A stretch of 64,000 nt of DNA, taken from Aphis gossypii. Lineage: Eukaryota > Arthropoda > Insecta > Hemiptera > Aphididae. This document shows, piece after piece, positions 1-15,387 of the stretch; position 1 is the stretch's first letter; each line of letters starts with the position of its first letter. The DNA lies in the NCBI RefSeq assembly GCF_020184175.1, contig NC_065531.1, forward strand, positions 7,957,213 to 8,021,212, read 5' to 3'. The translations under genes were made by a program, and so were the position numbers. The notes under the pieces were generated by a model. The model was not told the origin of the DNA. It did not search any database and saw only the letters and a program-made list of their open reading frames with translations.

Positions 1-2222
1 CTGTGACTGTGTAATAAAGTATTATATAATATGTTTTATTATATATATAATATTGTATATAAATAAAGTTAAACAATAAAGAAAGCTAATTTGTGGGTGG
101 TTTGAATTCCAAAAACCAACCCCTGAATACGCCCCTGATATAGCTACCATTTGCTACACACATAATATCGAATCTATTTACATAATAAATTACTTAAACA
201 ATAAAACGTTAAATATTTTGGTGAAATATAATAATTTGATGCTTCTTTTGGCTACTTTTATTATGCCGTATTAATAAACATAAACTAGATGTGTATACGC
301 ATACAATTGTAACTCCCTGCATATTATTATAGTCTATTCACCACTGCAAGCATTGCTTAAAGAAGGTTAATATTGTAAATTACTTTTTGCTTCTATCTTA
401 ATTTATTTTATTGTTTTTATTGTTCTATTGTCTAAAATTGTTGAAATTATCAATTTTAATTTATGAATAATAATAAAATATAGAGGAATAATACGCGTAG
501 ATCGCGAGTCACCAACTTTATTGATCAACTTACGCCGCATACGAAGTTTTCTCTACAGTGGACAATAATTTAATTTTTAATATAATCGTAAAAAATATAT
601 TTTATTCTTGGTAGTTAGTGTGAAATAATAAAAATAATACAATTAATGTTTTCGTATTAAAATGACCGATTTTTACCGCTGCTGTTGTCAAGTAAAAGCA
701 TTGATTCCACATAAATAACACTCTCAAGGACGATTTTTAACGAGATGTTTGTACCTATAGAAAGTACCGATGATTAGCCGCAACTGTTGCAGTTATTTTT
801 CATTAAAAAATTTAAATGAAAAGCAGGTTATAAGTAGGTACCTAAGGGATATCCTATATATCTCCTCATACTATTATTGTAATATATTAGCACTCGTTAC
901 TAAATATATAATTTTTTTTTTATTTCGATTTTCAATATTTCACTGCGAATATATATTATATATATTTGATCTTAAAATATTTCCAATTAAAAATCATTTT
1001 TGAAATTAGTAATACTGCTTTGTCATTGGAATTTAAACTACAAAGTATTATGTATTATTATTAATGAGTGTTTCATAATTATTAATATTTTGTAAAATTT
1101 TAGTTTTTGATATTAAAATAACTAGATTAGGTTATAGTAAGCAGGTGGATATACGATACTGAATCCTATCTGACTGTGTACAAAATTATAACATATACTT
1201 AATTTATCGCATTCATGTCGTAGGAACCATGTTAAGTCGGTAAACACAACATTAACCTGCAAGACCTGCAGCAGTTATTTTAATCTGGCAAACATGTGTT
1301 ACGTAATTATTATTATTTATTATATGTAAAGTGTATTATATATTATTATTACAATAGATATATAATATATACATAATATTATTACTGACTTTCGAGACGA
1401 ATAAACATATTTCATAACTCTATGATCGAAACAATAATAATTATTTTTACTATGTATAGTTCAACCCCCGACATTCATACCGTTGTATGCATATTGCATT
1501 GTTTCTATCAACACATTGCCATGCACGTTGTAAGAATAGGTTATAAATTTATACAATATACTTATATGATTGAACGTTGAATGATTCACATAGTAACATA
1601 ATATAAACGTAAATCGATGCATTATAATATAGGTTCTTGTTGTTAAATCTCGATGACTGCGCCAGCATTTATATAAAGCATTAAAGCTGCGACAGTGAAT
1701 TGTATAATATGTTTTAATATCATTATTAAACCATATACTCATTATTTTGTTACTTATATATTGTTATTAATTTATCATTTATGTATTATATAATATGCCG
1801 TGAGTGACAGTCCCCATAATCGATAGCTGTGTGTCTGTGTGCTGTCCGATTAAGACCACAACGAAGAACACTTTACACGCTTGCGGCGCACACTAACGCA
1901 TATACTCATCTATAAATATAATAGAATAAGTAACATTTCTAATTTTTTTAATCTTTTTAAAAATAATGCGCACCTATGATGTATAAAACAATGATTTGTA
2001 TTTTGACATTTTGACATCTGTCTCTAAACATCGTGAGTATTGTAGATTGATACCTACACACATAATATAATATAGGGTTTATAATATAATAGACATTGTT
2101 ATACATATTTATTCCTCTTATTCGTCCACAACACTCATTAAGATGTAAGCTGTTACCTATAAAATACATTATCTAATAAATGAGTTCGTTTAAATATATT
2201 CATAGAATCAGTTATGTAGTTT

Positions 2223-2242
2223 TATATATATATATATATATA
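2223..2242. repeat. (TA)10 microsatellite
   Basis: Uninterrupted TA dinucleotide run, read directly, with no coding context. Confidence 0.9.
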
Positions 2243-2723
2243 TGCGTATTATATAATATTATAATATAAAGTACCTACCTTACGTATTATCATAAGCCGA
2301 CAACTAATCGTGCTACAAATCTCTCGTGTGGTGATTTTATTAGTATTGTTTATGTATTATAATATATTTATATTCCAAATATAAATGAAAATGAATTTTT
2401 TTTTGCATCGTGTTTTAAATATATAGTACCTTTAATAATGATTAATGACACAAAGAAGTAAAATAATACATTTTATATCGAATTATTATTGATTTAATAT
2501 CGCTAACAATTGATAATATTATGTAATGCGTACGACAGAAGAACTGAAACGAATGACGGAAACGTGTACCACAAATGATATTCTTCAGTTGGACAAAGCA
2601 TCCGGCAGTATATTACTTATACATATATGTTATAACAATAGAACCGTAGTAGGTACGAAGATACGAGGATAACAAAGTAACGGCGTAAATATATACATAT
2701 AAATATTATGTGGAGGGTTGTAT

Positions 2724-2763
2724 CACAGAATAGATGAAACTATTTATTTTCATCTATTCTGTG
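2724..2763. repeat. Perfect 16-bp inverted repeat (hairpin)
   Basis: The left arm CACAGAATAGATGAAA (2724-2739) is exactly complementary to the right arm TTTCATCTATTCTGTG (2748-2763), around an 8-nt loop. One G-T wobble and one more A-T pair extend the stem to 2722/2765. The stem is far stronger than usual for this AT-rich setting because it is not simple A/T sequence. It is too short for a standard pre-miRNA. It could be a small foldback element or the relic of a local inverted duplication. Function unknown. Confidence 0.85.
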
Positions 2764-5700
2764 GTTTTATGTGCCAGTGTAATACGTGTGGGTATCAAGA
2801 AACAGTGATTAAGATGCTATTTGCAGAAAATGTATCTGAGATGTGACGTTGAGCATATTGAAGACGTCTGAGATCATAAGAATTGAAAAAAGTAGAACGT
2901 GACGTGTAATATATTTTGGTTTTTTCGTTGTTTCAAAAACCAGATGAAAATCTTTAAAAAATTACTGTAACATTAGGTTAGAGATTTATATCCTTGTACA
3001 TCAAATATCGTTTAATTATTTTTAACACATTTATTTTAAGTAATAAGTATGAATAGGTATTAAAAATTTCACCTTCATGAAAAAAATCATCCATGTGTCA
3101 ATTTGGTAATATATTTATTCCTATAAATATAAGTATATACACTATAGTGTTGTAGTACCGTATATACGCGTTAACTGCATGCTTATATTTAGACAGATGA
3201 ACTTAAATAATATATACATTATTGGGGGTTGGTGTTCGATTTTCTTCTTAACCAACCATAATTCGTAGTCTCCAACCGCCTACGTTGACAATTTTATCAT
3301 AAGGAATTCGAGTGACATATAATAATATTATAATTATATAGTATAATATGACGCGTGTCATTCTAAAATATAGGATGTCAGTCATCAAGTGTAGAGAATA
3401 AATACATTTACATTTAATTTGTATTAGGCAAGTACGTAGGCAACACATTATAAACGGGTGTTTGTGACGACATTGTGACGTAGTTTTTTCCCTCCCCTTA
3501 TCCTAAAAGCACCATGTACACTCATACGATGATCAATAATACATTTTAAGTATGCAATATATATATTTTATAAAACGCTCACGAAATGTACCTACCGCAG
3601 TTTGTAGGTAGTAGGTACTAGTTCGTGTAATATCACCGCTTAAGAATCATCCACTGTGTATACATTAGATATACACACGCATAAGTATTAAGTGCATAAC
3701 GTTATACTGTCATTGTTTTAATGTTATGTCAGTACTTTAGTAGGTATCGTGGTACCACTGGTACATGTTTTGAGTGTATATTGGAATACTGTGGAATCGA
3801 AATAAATCTTCAGATGTTACAGAATAAATTAGATGAGAATATAAAAATTGTTATTTATTTTTAAAACTTATAAAACTCAAACCATGTCTATTTTTCTTAA
3901 TTTTGATCTAACTTATTCATCCGACCGCTAATATTATATTTTTATGCATACAGTCACGTTAGAACCAAAAGAATTGTGAGACACCAACCACAACATATAC
4001 AATAGTTGTTCACAATATGTAGGTGGTCTAGCTTTGTAGAGATTTAGCGGGTATCGGTGTATTATATTATAATTGACGTATTCATTAAAAATAAATATTG
4101 AATATTCCTACTTAATAGTCTGCCATAGTTAGTTGTATGTAACAATATATTTTGATCACATTACAGTACGCCTTAGTGCAATTTAAATAGGTATATTGTC
4201 TGGATCGCATACACGAAGTTTATAATAAACTATAAATAGTTATAAATCTATTTAAACGGATATAGCACGATGCTTCGATGTAATTCTATCATTAAAAACT
4301 GGTTTTAAAGAGAGGTACGCATTTTTTGTTTGTTTTTTTTTAAGTTACCTACGTCTCGCGTTCGATAATTTACAATGGTTGTACACATCATTTACACCAA
4401 ATCCGCTTTACTGGGATCCATCGACAATCGAACTCCTACGCGACGAGAAGGCTTAAGAGCGCGAAGGAAACATTTTCTTAATAATATAATATATACACAT
4501 AATACGTAAAGAGAGAGAGAGAAACAGACGCTGATTAAGCTCATTATTGTTTTTAAACGTTCAAATAAACGTTCAAAATAAATAATTATGTGCGTAGAAT
4601 GGCATTTGGCGAACGAGCGATTTATTGAGCATCTGTATTTTGAATATAATGTGTGTGTATATGTGTACATAAAAAAAAATATTCTCCCCATACAAAAAAC
4701 TTGTGTTGACAATATTGTATTGAACTTATACAGAGTGATTCTACTAACATAATAATTATATATTAATATTAAACGAGTAATGTGCTCTTTTCAAGCACTT
4801 TTTATACGATTTAAAAGAAGAAGAAAAAAAGTTTTGTATGTTTGTAATTATAAACGCCAATAAAACAATTATAATTATGAGAAATTCAATTAAAAAACTA
4901 TTTGACATTATATTTTAATATATTTTTAATTTTTAAACTATAATTCTTTTTTTATATGATGGTAATTCTAAAGTGTTAGGATGGTGATAGAATATTTAAA
5001 GCGAACATTTTGGTATTGACTTTTGGTCAGTTGATCAACAGTAACAATTTTATAAGCTTTATATAAAGATTCATTTGGTATATATCAGGAGTGGAGGATA
5101 TTAGTTGAAGAGTGATAGACTAAAAGGCTTAGATGGTTTGTCGCATTCCCAGTTGTGTATACTATGAGCTCAAAACTGTATTGAATGTCACTAATGTCAG
5201 GATACGTATCCTAAAAATTGTAATGTTGTACTACTCTATGTATTGATTATAAGTTTTTGAAATGGTTATTGTATATAAAATATATGTGAAAAACAATTTA
5301 AAAGCATTAAAGATTTCCAAAAAATTACAACGATAAAACATTTTAATTGTAAAATTGTACTTATAGTATATTCAAATATATTTGAGAGTTATAATGTAGA
5401 CTGAGAAAATAAGCATCGTAATGTGATAATCGTTCTATAATATATGGCTGCAATTGGCAATAATGTGCATAATAATATTATAAAAATGAGACATTTAGTA
5501 CCGCAGCAGTGAGCTTGCTGTGTCAGTACAATGTACGACATCGTCTCACGATGCAGCATCGGTTTTGCAATCAGGTACCTCCACCATATAGAATATATAT
5601 ATAGTATATACTATTATATTATGTTCATGGCGATAACTTTATGTATAATACATAATTAAAGTGCGACACACGCATTCTTTGAATTGCATATATTGCAATA

Positions 5701-8700
5701 ATATAATGTGGCGTGGAGAAAACTTTGAATTTTTTTCTCTCATTGCTTTTAATTGTAGCTTAGGCTTTCAGATAGCTCAGGACAGCTGCAGTGTGGTGTA
5801 AGTACAGTGTTCGGTATCAAAACGATAAACAACAGTCGTGGGACGAAAAAGAAAAGTGGAAAAAAGGAAAATAAAAATAGTAGACGCGTCTTGGACGTCC
5901 GCCAAAATTCTTGATATGACATTTGATCGGTACAATGCTGTCGCGAACGGGAATCCCTCGACCAGGTGAATAGTGTAACGCTATACGACCCCTCCCCCCA
6001 CCTTCTGTGGAACCGCCCGACTTGACGTTGTTTATATAGGCGCGTAGAACATCCTTAAACACTCGCTAAATTCCATCATCGCGTGTATAATGTAAAATAT
6101 TTTGTCTTATTACGTCTTATATAATATTATTATAATATAAAAATATGCACGTTCTGATAATGTTATGTAGAATTGTAGAAGAACAGTGGTAGTGTAGACA
6201 GTACACATTATTAATTATTATACTGTAACTCGAATGTTAATAAATTAAAAACTTTAACAATTTTGAAAACTTGACAAATATAATGTTATAGGTACTCACT
6301 GAAATATTTTGAAAGTAAAATTTCTCGAATACTCAAAAAATCCATTTATAGATATTTTAAGTTCAAATTTGGATGAAATTACATAATTAAACTATATGAT
6401 TTAATAATATTTATTGTTTAGTTCAAAATAATTTATGGCAACATACAACTTTTACATATTTTCTAATGTAGTATTTCGGTAAACATTAATTAAATCTATT
6501 ATAGGTATTACTAATATAATAGTGTAAGATAAATTACATTACCTACCATAATTATACTAATATCAAAAAACATAACATAACATATATACTTAGTGATATA
6601 GGCCGTCTCTGCTCAGAATAATAAGCTTTGAACAATAGTTTAGTTTATTAATTGTTATTTTCAGGATTATTTCTGTTGCAGATTACCTATATGACTTGAA
6701 ATTTAAGATTTTCTAAATTAACTATAGGCGCAGCTTCCAGAAAGGCTTTTATTGATTTTTATCACAAATTATTTATTACGTAGACATTTTAATAATTAAT
6801 TGTTAGTCCACATTATAAGTTTCTTTTTTTCTTGACTTATAACAAAATTAATTAAATTACATATTTTTTTAAATTCAAACATGTTAATTATACTCAGTAG
6901 AATTATTAGAAAATCTTATGATGATGCCGGTAGATTAACAAAAAATACTAAGGATTTTATTTTACCGACCGAAATACGTTTAGCTGACATTTTAAACAAT
7001 AGCAATTAAGATGAAAAATTATATTTATATTTATTTATAATTATTTTTATGTTAAAAAACATAAAAAATTCTCCATACAATCTCAAAACTATATGAACGA
7101 AAATTTATCATATGTATAGTACCTATATACATAATTTAGTCATAATATGTAAATACCCACAATATTATATAATAATACGTTCATTTTTGGATACACATAC
7201 ACAATATATACTTTAATATCTATATACATTTTACAATAATTTCCTATTACATAACAGTGAGATATTTTGTTTAATATATCTTTTCGGGTTTTAAATCGTC
7301 ATTAAATACGGTCATGGGTAATTGTGTGTAAGTCTACGAGTACTCATGGAGAATTCAGTCGGTCGTTCGGCGTAATGTAATATATATTATATTTTTTAAC
7401 CTTCGTCCCCCGACTCTACTGCAGAGTCATCCACTACAAGAATCAAATGCGTTTTCTAATGTTTTATAAATTATATGAGTCCTCTACCGTAAATAGAACA
7501 TTGGAAAATCTAATGAAAATTCTAACTACTAGAAAACAATTTATAATTTTTGACGGCTTTTCCATTGACAGCTGTTTAAGACGTTGAAGTAGATTTCAAA
7601 TAATATTATACATTCATCGTATACATGATTGATTTTGTGCTGCGTGCAGCTAGTTCACCGGACGGTAAAATAAAAGTTTTTCGATGACAAATCACAAATC
7701 GATGTTACAGCGCGATAAAATGCATCAACCGCCGTGCACCTATATGTATTATGTAGGTATTATATGCGTAATAATAATTATTAATAAATAGTCACTTATT
7801 GTCTTCGTTCAACTATTAATTAATATGCTCAATATTAATTATTTTATTGCTCCTACGTATTATAGGCGCGCGAGTACATTAACACTAAATTATAATACGT
7901 ATAGTGATATGTATAGTCTTATATATAGGGTCATCCGTCTATGATTCGTTTAGATATTTCCCACATGTAGGCGGAGGTAGAGTCGTTGATAATATATTAA
8001 TTATCAATCTATTATTTTTGTTTATTGTTTAATATCGAAACATCGCATTTTATTTGCTGCTGTGCTCTCACACTATTATGCATAACACATTGTGTTCCTA
8101 AATATTAAAATTATAATAAGGTTCCTTAACACTGTATCATGGTGTTGTTTATAATTTAACAAGTTGTGTTAAAATCTCAGTGTTTTAATTGGCTGAAGGT
8201 CATTGTGTTTATCTTTTTAGAATACCCCATTATCACTAATTATTATACTATAATGCTGAAAATCAAATTTTCATTGTGCATTTACAGTGGTCAAATAGTT
8301 GAATTATTATGCATTGTCAATATATTTACCAATAGTTCTAAATACACATATGTTTGACAAAATAATTTTACTAAATAAGCATATTGAACTATAAGGTACC
8401 TATTAAAGTGAATTATGGACATAAAAAAAAGATAGAATAAAGATACATCTTAAATAAGGTTACGTGTGTTGCACTTATGCTATAATATAAACACATAGTT
8501 TGAACGATTTATACATAAAAGCAATTGCCGCGATGCATAGTTTAAACCATTGCAAATTATAATATATTATTTATACCATATTGGTATGTAAGACGCCTTG
8601 AACGATAACGCACGCAAGTATGAGATATATTGTACGTGTGAATATATTTTTAATGCAAGGAATCCGGCGCGAGGTTATATGTTACATGGCGTATAAATGT

Positions 8701-11700
8701 ATCGATATAATAATATATATCTTTAATGCGTGCGTGTATAATGTATGTGATTGGTTATCGACGCTCCGATTGAATCTATCGATTTTATCGTAATCATCCG
8801 CTAGCCATATAGTAGAAAATAACATATTAATATTATATTATATTATGTTCTCGTTGCCCGCTAAATCTAATATTCTCAATTTTAAATTTTAATATACCTA
8901 CATGATTATATAGACGTTGTATTAACTTTTTTTTTGTGCGAAAATGAGTATTGGTGGTTGAAAAAAATGATTTGAGAATTGATACAAACAAATTGAATAT
9001 CACATACTATTATATTTATTATACCATAAGAATATAATATTGCCTACATCAGGTAAAATGAGTAATATATAGATAGTTTCTCACGAGGTATATCTAAGTA
9101 CGCTGCACATGCGTATGAGATACTGCACATAATAATATATAGTTTTATGAAAAATTAACCGCGAAATTTTCAATTTTCTCAAACTGTACATAATATGCCA
9201 CCTATATCGAAACCAGATAAGATAAAAGCAAGTGAGTATTTGCTTAATATCGCATACTCTGAAAGGAATAATTATAAATTTAAAAAGTTTATTCAAATTA
9301 AAAAAAAAAAAAAACAGTTTACAAATTACAGATAAAAATGTTATGAAAAACAATTTGCTTAAACATTTTAAACCGGTTAAGCATATGTTTTTACCCAGTA
9401 TTTTTCGCCACGGTTATCACGAGCATAAGTTTATAGGTGCAAAAAATTAAATGCTTTATTCATTATAAGTCAGATCGAATAGATATCATGCGCATAATAT
9501 ACGGTTACATATTTTATCTACATAATAGTATGCACTTCACACAACTGTGGGTCATTGTGAGTATACATGTTTTGATATGACGCGGCATAAAATGTACTAC
9601 ATAATATTAAGTATATAGGTAAATACTTCCGCATAGCATATTTTAAATATTATTACTTATATTCAGTATATTCCATAATAATTAACTTTTTAGTAAATTT
9701 TTATTTTTAACATACATAATTATGCACAATAATCATATAAATAATAATATGCTATAAAGCGGGAGGAAAACATAAATATGAGAGTTCCGTCTTCCGTTAT
9801 TAAGAAGACATCATAAATAAGTGAACATTTAAGATTAATAAGATAATAAAAATAAAGTTAATCCAAATGATTGCGGTATACCACTTTTTTGAGTATTTTC
9901 AATTTTTTTTTTTTAAATTGAACTTTCAAAACTACAACTAAATAGAAATGTAATTTGAAGACTATTTAATGTCAATTATTTTTATTTGTCAATCATTTGA
10001 TTATTAATTATATTATTGATTCACGGATCGCCTGCCCTCAAGTATAAACCACTGTTTGATGCATCGAAAATATTATGGATATTTTATACAGATGTAAAAA
10101 AAATCGTGCAGTCTGTCTGAATAATAGATTTATCGCTGTGGCGGGGTTTTCCGAAATCGATTGTAGTGCGTCTATATAATATTAAATATATAGCTATTAT
10201 ACTATTATTATACTATCATTTTAGACTACATTGAGATTTGGCTTTTCGCACGATTTGATTCTTTCCACAAAATTGCACACCGCGTCTTAAACAAAAAATT
10301 CTATTGCACACTCGATGGATCGGCGCGGCGCGGACGACGTGAAAAATACACATTCCGTAGATATTGCAATATTATAATATTTTGATCGTTCGATTCATTT
10401 ATTATTTTTTTCACCAAGATCACTCTGATTTATATTGCATGTGTAGTTAAGCATATACATTACTGCATATAATAACAAAAATTCAAGTGATAGTCTGCTC
10501 CGGGCATCCGAACGAAAGGACGTCGCGTGGTTGTTATGTACGTCAAAATCAAAGTTTGTTATTCGCTATACAGTCGAATAAATCTGGCCGTGATCTGTTT
10601 CTATAAAAATGTTAATATATTATAATTAAAATAAATTAGAAATTTTCATACTCATAAGTATAGTTCTCTTTAAATCACTTGCGCATCTCAGGATTATGAT
10701 TATGTTACTATACTCTGCTGGGCTTATCTTCTTTGCCAACATAGTCTTCTTGATTCTCCTTTGCTTCTATTGTAATTAAACTTTAATTAAATTTTATTCA
10801 CCACATACCACAGACCACGATAAATTATTTAACCAATAAATTGAGGATTTAGTGAATCATATCAAATGTCAATATACTGATCTTTCTTTTAAAAATTAAC
10901 TGCTTTAGCATGTATTATAATTTTCGTTTGTAATCTTTTGTAGCTGTGATAACTTTTGCTTGTCTATGTTCTTTAAGTTTGTTTTATCTACTTTGAAATT
11001 TGTTATAATTGCTAGTCGCATTATACTTTCTTTACAAATAGATTTGTCTGTTCACATTAATTATTAGTTAAATTAAATTTAAAAAAAATTATTCTTAATC
11101 CAAGATTAGATTTTTAATCATATACTAGTATAATGTAAGTTAGATATGACTCAATCTAATTCATTCTCACGGTACAATAAAAATATGTTTATTGCTTAAT
11201 TAAATTATATTTACTTATATAAATCGTATACGTTTTATACAATATTAACCTAACGTATACAAACAACAAAGTTACTATATACTTGAAAAAACAAAGATGT
11301 ACAAGATATTAATATATATTTACAAATTTGTTGAGTGTCATAGGTAATACACTATAATATAATATACCTAATATAATAGTTAGTATATTATGCCTTTATT
11401 TTTGGATCGAGTTTAGTTAAGTTATACTCAACTCGATATCCTTCTCAATTTCATTAAAAAATAATTATTAAAAATCATAGTTCCACATTGTATACTTAAG
11501 TATTGGTAGTGGCGTATAATATTATTTATGATAGTTATTTGAAGAGTCGGATAACACTATAAATGATGATATTATATTATACGCGAGGGCCGTTAAATGT
11601 ATTTCACCTTGTTTAATTGTACATAATGATATATACATGGGTGTATAATATTCAGTCTCTGATCTATTTATATTATTGATCGCCGATGGCGAAAACGGAC

Positions 11701-11807
11701 CTAACGAATGCGCGTTGGCTCCCGGACACTCCAAGGTCCCTATACACATAAAAACGTAAGAACACATAGCAGCAACAGTGCTACTGCTGTACAGGTCGTA
11801 AACAGTC

Positions 11808-11844
11808 ATTATTATTATTATTGTTACCATTATTATTATTATTA
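11808..11844. repeat. Interrupted (ATT)n microsatellite
   Basis: Two ATT runs (about 11808-11822 and 11829-11844) are separated by GTTACC. Minus-strand translation of this gives poly-Ile, which explains the open frame there. Confidence 0.85.
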
Positions 11845-14658
11845 TGCAATGTGTGTCGTTTAATTCTATCGGGGTCGTGCTATGAGTTTCGTGACGATCT
11901 TTATTCCGACGGGGTATATAACATGTATCGAGTGCAAAAATTCAATTTCACGTAATGATATACGTATATATGATGTACCTATTAGTGTAATTTTGCTGCC
12001 GCCGACAAAGCAATGCCAGTGTCATGCTAATATTGTGAAAAAATAAGAACACAAACTCAATGACAGCTGATATTTATATAAGAGGATATATTTTCATCTT
12101 AAAGTTTTATAACTTACTGTCATAGTAAAACTTTCAACTTATAGTGGATTCGACTAACGCAGTTTGTTTTATACATTTGTAAGATAGAGACACACACACG
12201 GGTGGCATAACGTTTTCTTAACCTTATTTACTTATGAGTTATGACAGTTATAATTTTCTTACTAATTTATTATCATATCGATATGATAAAATAAAACAAT
12301 TTAAAGTGTAATAATAATGGTGCTTTGAAGCTTGTAGGGTTCGAATTAACCCCCTTTCACCCTAGATTTGAAACTGGTAACAAAATCCTTAGGTTATTAG
12401 TTTTATATTATGAATCCTGATTAGGTGAGGTTGAAGTCTCTCTCACTCACTCATCACGAAGACATAAAGTTCAAACAATTCTACCTAAGTCATGTTAGGT
12501 TATAGGAATATATAATATATTTAGTTAGGTACTAAAATAATACATTAATTATAATTGCCTCGGGAAATATTATGATTTTGTTTTTCACCGCAAGATTGTT
12601 TTACATTTTAGACTTTTTTACTTTCCTTCGCACGATTAATGAATTTGTTTTGTAATAAATACCATGTTGGTGTGGCAATCTCACGGACAAGTGATTAATG
12701 AGTTTAAATTGTTAATTATACGCATACTATGGATATATTATAATAGGTAGTATACAATTATAATGTACAAAATTACATTAGAATTACAGTATATTATGTG
12801 CTTACAGGACTTGCTAATCTTGGCTACTGCCGTATTTCTTGAAAAGGGGATCACGCGGAAATTACGTAGGTATAAGAATTTCATCTACCCCGGGGCTACT
12901 GTTTAAGGACGAGGCCGCGATAGTCTTTTTGTTTTTCGTTTAATAAAATTTTTGATAAAGTGAATAGAACGAGTGTAATACATTTTTTTTTTATTAAATA
13001 TTCAGTTGAAGAAATATTCATATATTATATAAAAATAAATAATAAAATAATTTAATAATTAATGCATTACAGTATCTACAAATTGTAAATTATAAAATAT
13101 ATCAATGTATTAATTATAATTAATTCAAGATAGGTATACAACATAATATATCATAAATTATATAATATATAGGTTATTTATATTAGTACTTACATGTTTA
13201 GATTATTGTGTCAAAGTTCATTTATATTAAAATAAAACTTTAAATATTTGAAACTTGAGAACTTTGTAAAATCCTAGTAAGTTATAGTGGTACTTACTAT
13301 TCTAAATATTTTGAACTGCAACTAATTGTATATTATTATTATAACTCGAATCGGTAAAACAAATAAAGTCTGACACGCGTCGTCAAATTTCAAGAGATAT
13401 TGCCATACTGGTCACCTATCCGGCTTTAATAACCATAATACCACATATAACAACGTAAATTGATACCAATCGATAAGTTTATTTGGTTCGTATCAAATTT
13501 CAAAACATCACGTAGAATGATAGTTGACGTTGCGTATTTTCATTTCCTTTTTCTTTTTCATGTAAAGAATGCCACGTTTAGCTTTTATTATAGTAGTGTA
13601 TTTTTATAAATACGTTACATGATATGGTATCCACAAACACATTGTAATTGTCATCATTTATTCACTCATACGAATACTTACATTGACTATACCTATACAT
13701 ACAATCAGTGTTTATGAATTTCTGTGAAAATGTTTGTTGTGTGTACGTAATTGACGTGGAAGTGGCGATGATGCCACAATGGAGCAAAAAATAGAAGGTC
13801 TTCGACACAGCGGTCATAAAAAAAAACGATCGCGTCCCGTTTTATCTCGATATATCTCTCGTTAGATATAATAAAATATTTTACATTTGAGCTCGGATTT
13901 GCTTGATTATAATAATAATATTATTATTATGTATAATGTAAATATATGTATAGGTCGCTCACCTATGTAATCCGATACATATTCTCGTCGCAATAATGAC
14001 AATAACAATATTGTTGATGTCAGTTGAAAGGGTGACAGGGTGATGTGGCAACTGGCAGTATGTATAAGAATACGTCCACTTGTGAAGTCTTTCTTCTTGA
14101 TTTCTTTAATCATTAGGGCTTAAGCTGGATGCGATCGAGTTTAGATCGCTCTATATTTATCTGAGTGCAATTTTAAAGTACTTTTGGTTTGTTTTTTTAT
14201 ATTCAAGCAGATATGAGCATCAACTAGGGAGCAAAGGGACCTATAATTACCTCACAATTTATTTATAAACGTTTTTAAAGTTTTTATCTATCCGCTAACG
14301 CAATGGTATCTTGTTTTTTCTCAAATTCAATAGTAAAATCACTATCGTACATGACACTCTTCTTTCGAAACTAAGATTTTATCATAATACACTCATATAC
14401 GATGAGACACACCGAATGTTTTTTTGATTTTCCTATAATATAATGTAAACACGACAGTGCATTCCTGACAAGGACGGCGGCGTTAGACGACCGCGAGTGT
14501 AACCGGTTTACGCAAGAAAAGCGAAAAAGGAGGAACAAAAAAAAAACTGACACCAGTGCAGAAGAAAAGACTAAGTCCGGTTTATCGTTTCGTACGTTTA
14601 TATTTAGTTTCCTCTTGGCTGACGCTAAAAATATCACATCCTACGCAAGATCTTGTAG

Positions 14659-14697
14659 TAATAATAATAATATTAACAAGAATAATAATAATAATAA
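14659..14697. repeat. Interrupted (AAT)n microsatellite
   Basis: Two AAT/TAA runs (14659-14672 and 14681-14697) are split by a short unique segment. They account for the poly-Asn and poly-Ile stretches in overlapping frames on both strands here, which argues against those frames being genes. Confidence 0.85.
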
Positions 14698-15282
14698 CGA
14701 CGGCCGAGACTCGCGCGTGCGTATTATGCACACTCAACTTCTTCCTATAACTACGATGACCGGAGCTGTCGACGCTTACACATACACATCTAAATATATA
14801 CACTCACGGGCGCGCGTGCAGGCATGCGTGTGTAAATGCGACCGCATACCGGGTATACGTGGTATTAACCGCTGACGCACGGGTCATCGTCGAAAACCGC
14901 TAACAGACAGCTGCACGTTGTTCAGCCAAGTCTTTAGTATCTCAACACACCAATGCGTTTGTACTATATTATTATTGTATATTTTCAAAACACGCGCTGT
15001 TGGCCATTATAATAATATTATAAATATTGTTGTACTTCATTATAATATGTTTATATTATATCATGGCGCCGGATAAGAGGAATCGAAAAGTAGCCATCGT
15101 TAATCTCATTTTTTTCATTGAGCGTTCTTTTTATTTGAGAAAATCAACCCCTTTGATTTTTCCCATACGGCATAACTGTTTACACTATACAGTACTTATC
15201 GTACTGTGTGTCTGTGTAGTATACGAAAATGGAAATGCATATTTCTGTAGTTGCAGCGTTTAAATTTATTACTCTTTTACTT

Positions 15283-15387
15283 GGGGGTTTAACCCCCCCC
15301 CAGAAGTGAAACATGTAGGCATAATTATTTTATAGAATAATACATTAATAACATTTTATATATATACATAAATGGTAACCCCCCCCC
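15283..15387. repeat. Paired AAC9 tracts with G5/C5 inverted repeat
   Basis: GGGGGTT (15283-15289) and AACCCCC (15291-15297) form an inverted repeat around one base. The C run extends to nine (15293-15301). A second AA+C9 tract occurs at 15377-15387, 86 bp later. Long C runs are very unusual in this AT-rich sequence, so these may be parts of a degraded dispersed repeat. No coding capacity is attached. Confidence 0.6.

Larger units (their letters stand above)
1..10000. other. AT-rich upstream DNA, no gene seen
   Basis: No supportable exon or RNA gene is visible on either strand. Open frames are at most about 90 codons and are rich in I, Y, N and L, as expected from A/T-rich chance translation. 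The stretch holds a (TA) microsatellite at 2223-2242, a clean hairpin at 2724-2763, and a short C-rich piece near 110-136 (ACCCCTGAATACGCCCC) that resembles wording I associate with dispersed aphid repeats. That last resemblance is only an impression. TAATATTATAATAT-type runs recur throughout. The stretch is probably intergenic, or intronic to a gene lying outside the window. Confidence 0.6.

Noticed and set aside
2721..2766. Pre-miRNA of the miR-2/13 family
   Set aside because: Only the seed-like TATCACAG matches. The rest of the arm differs, the stem is about 18 bp (too short), and miR-2 family products come from the 3' arm.
14371..14875. Cluster of four overlapping open frames on both strands
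   Set aside because: They are shadows of one another across a GC-richer island and (AAT)n. None has a recognisable product.
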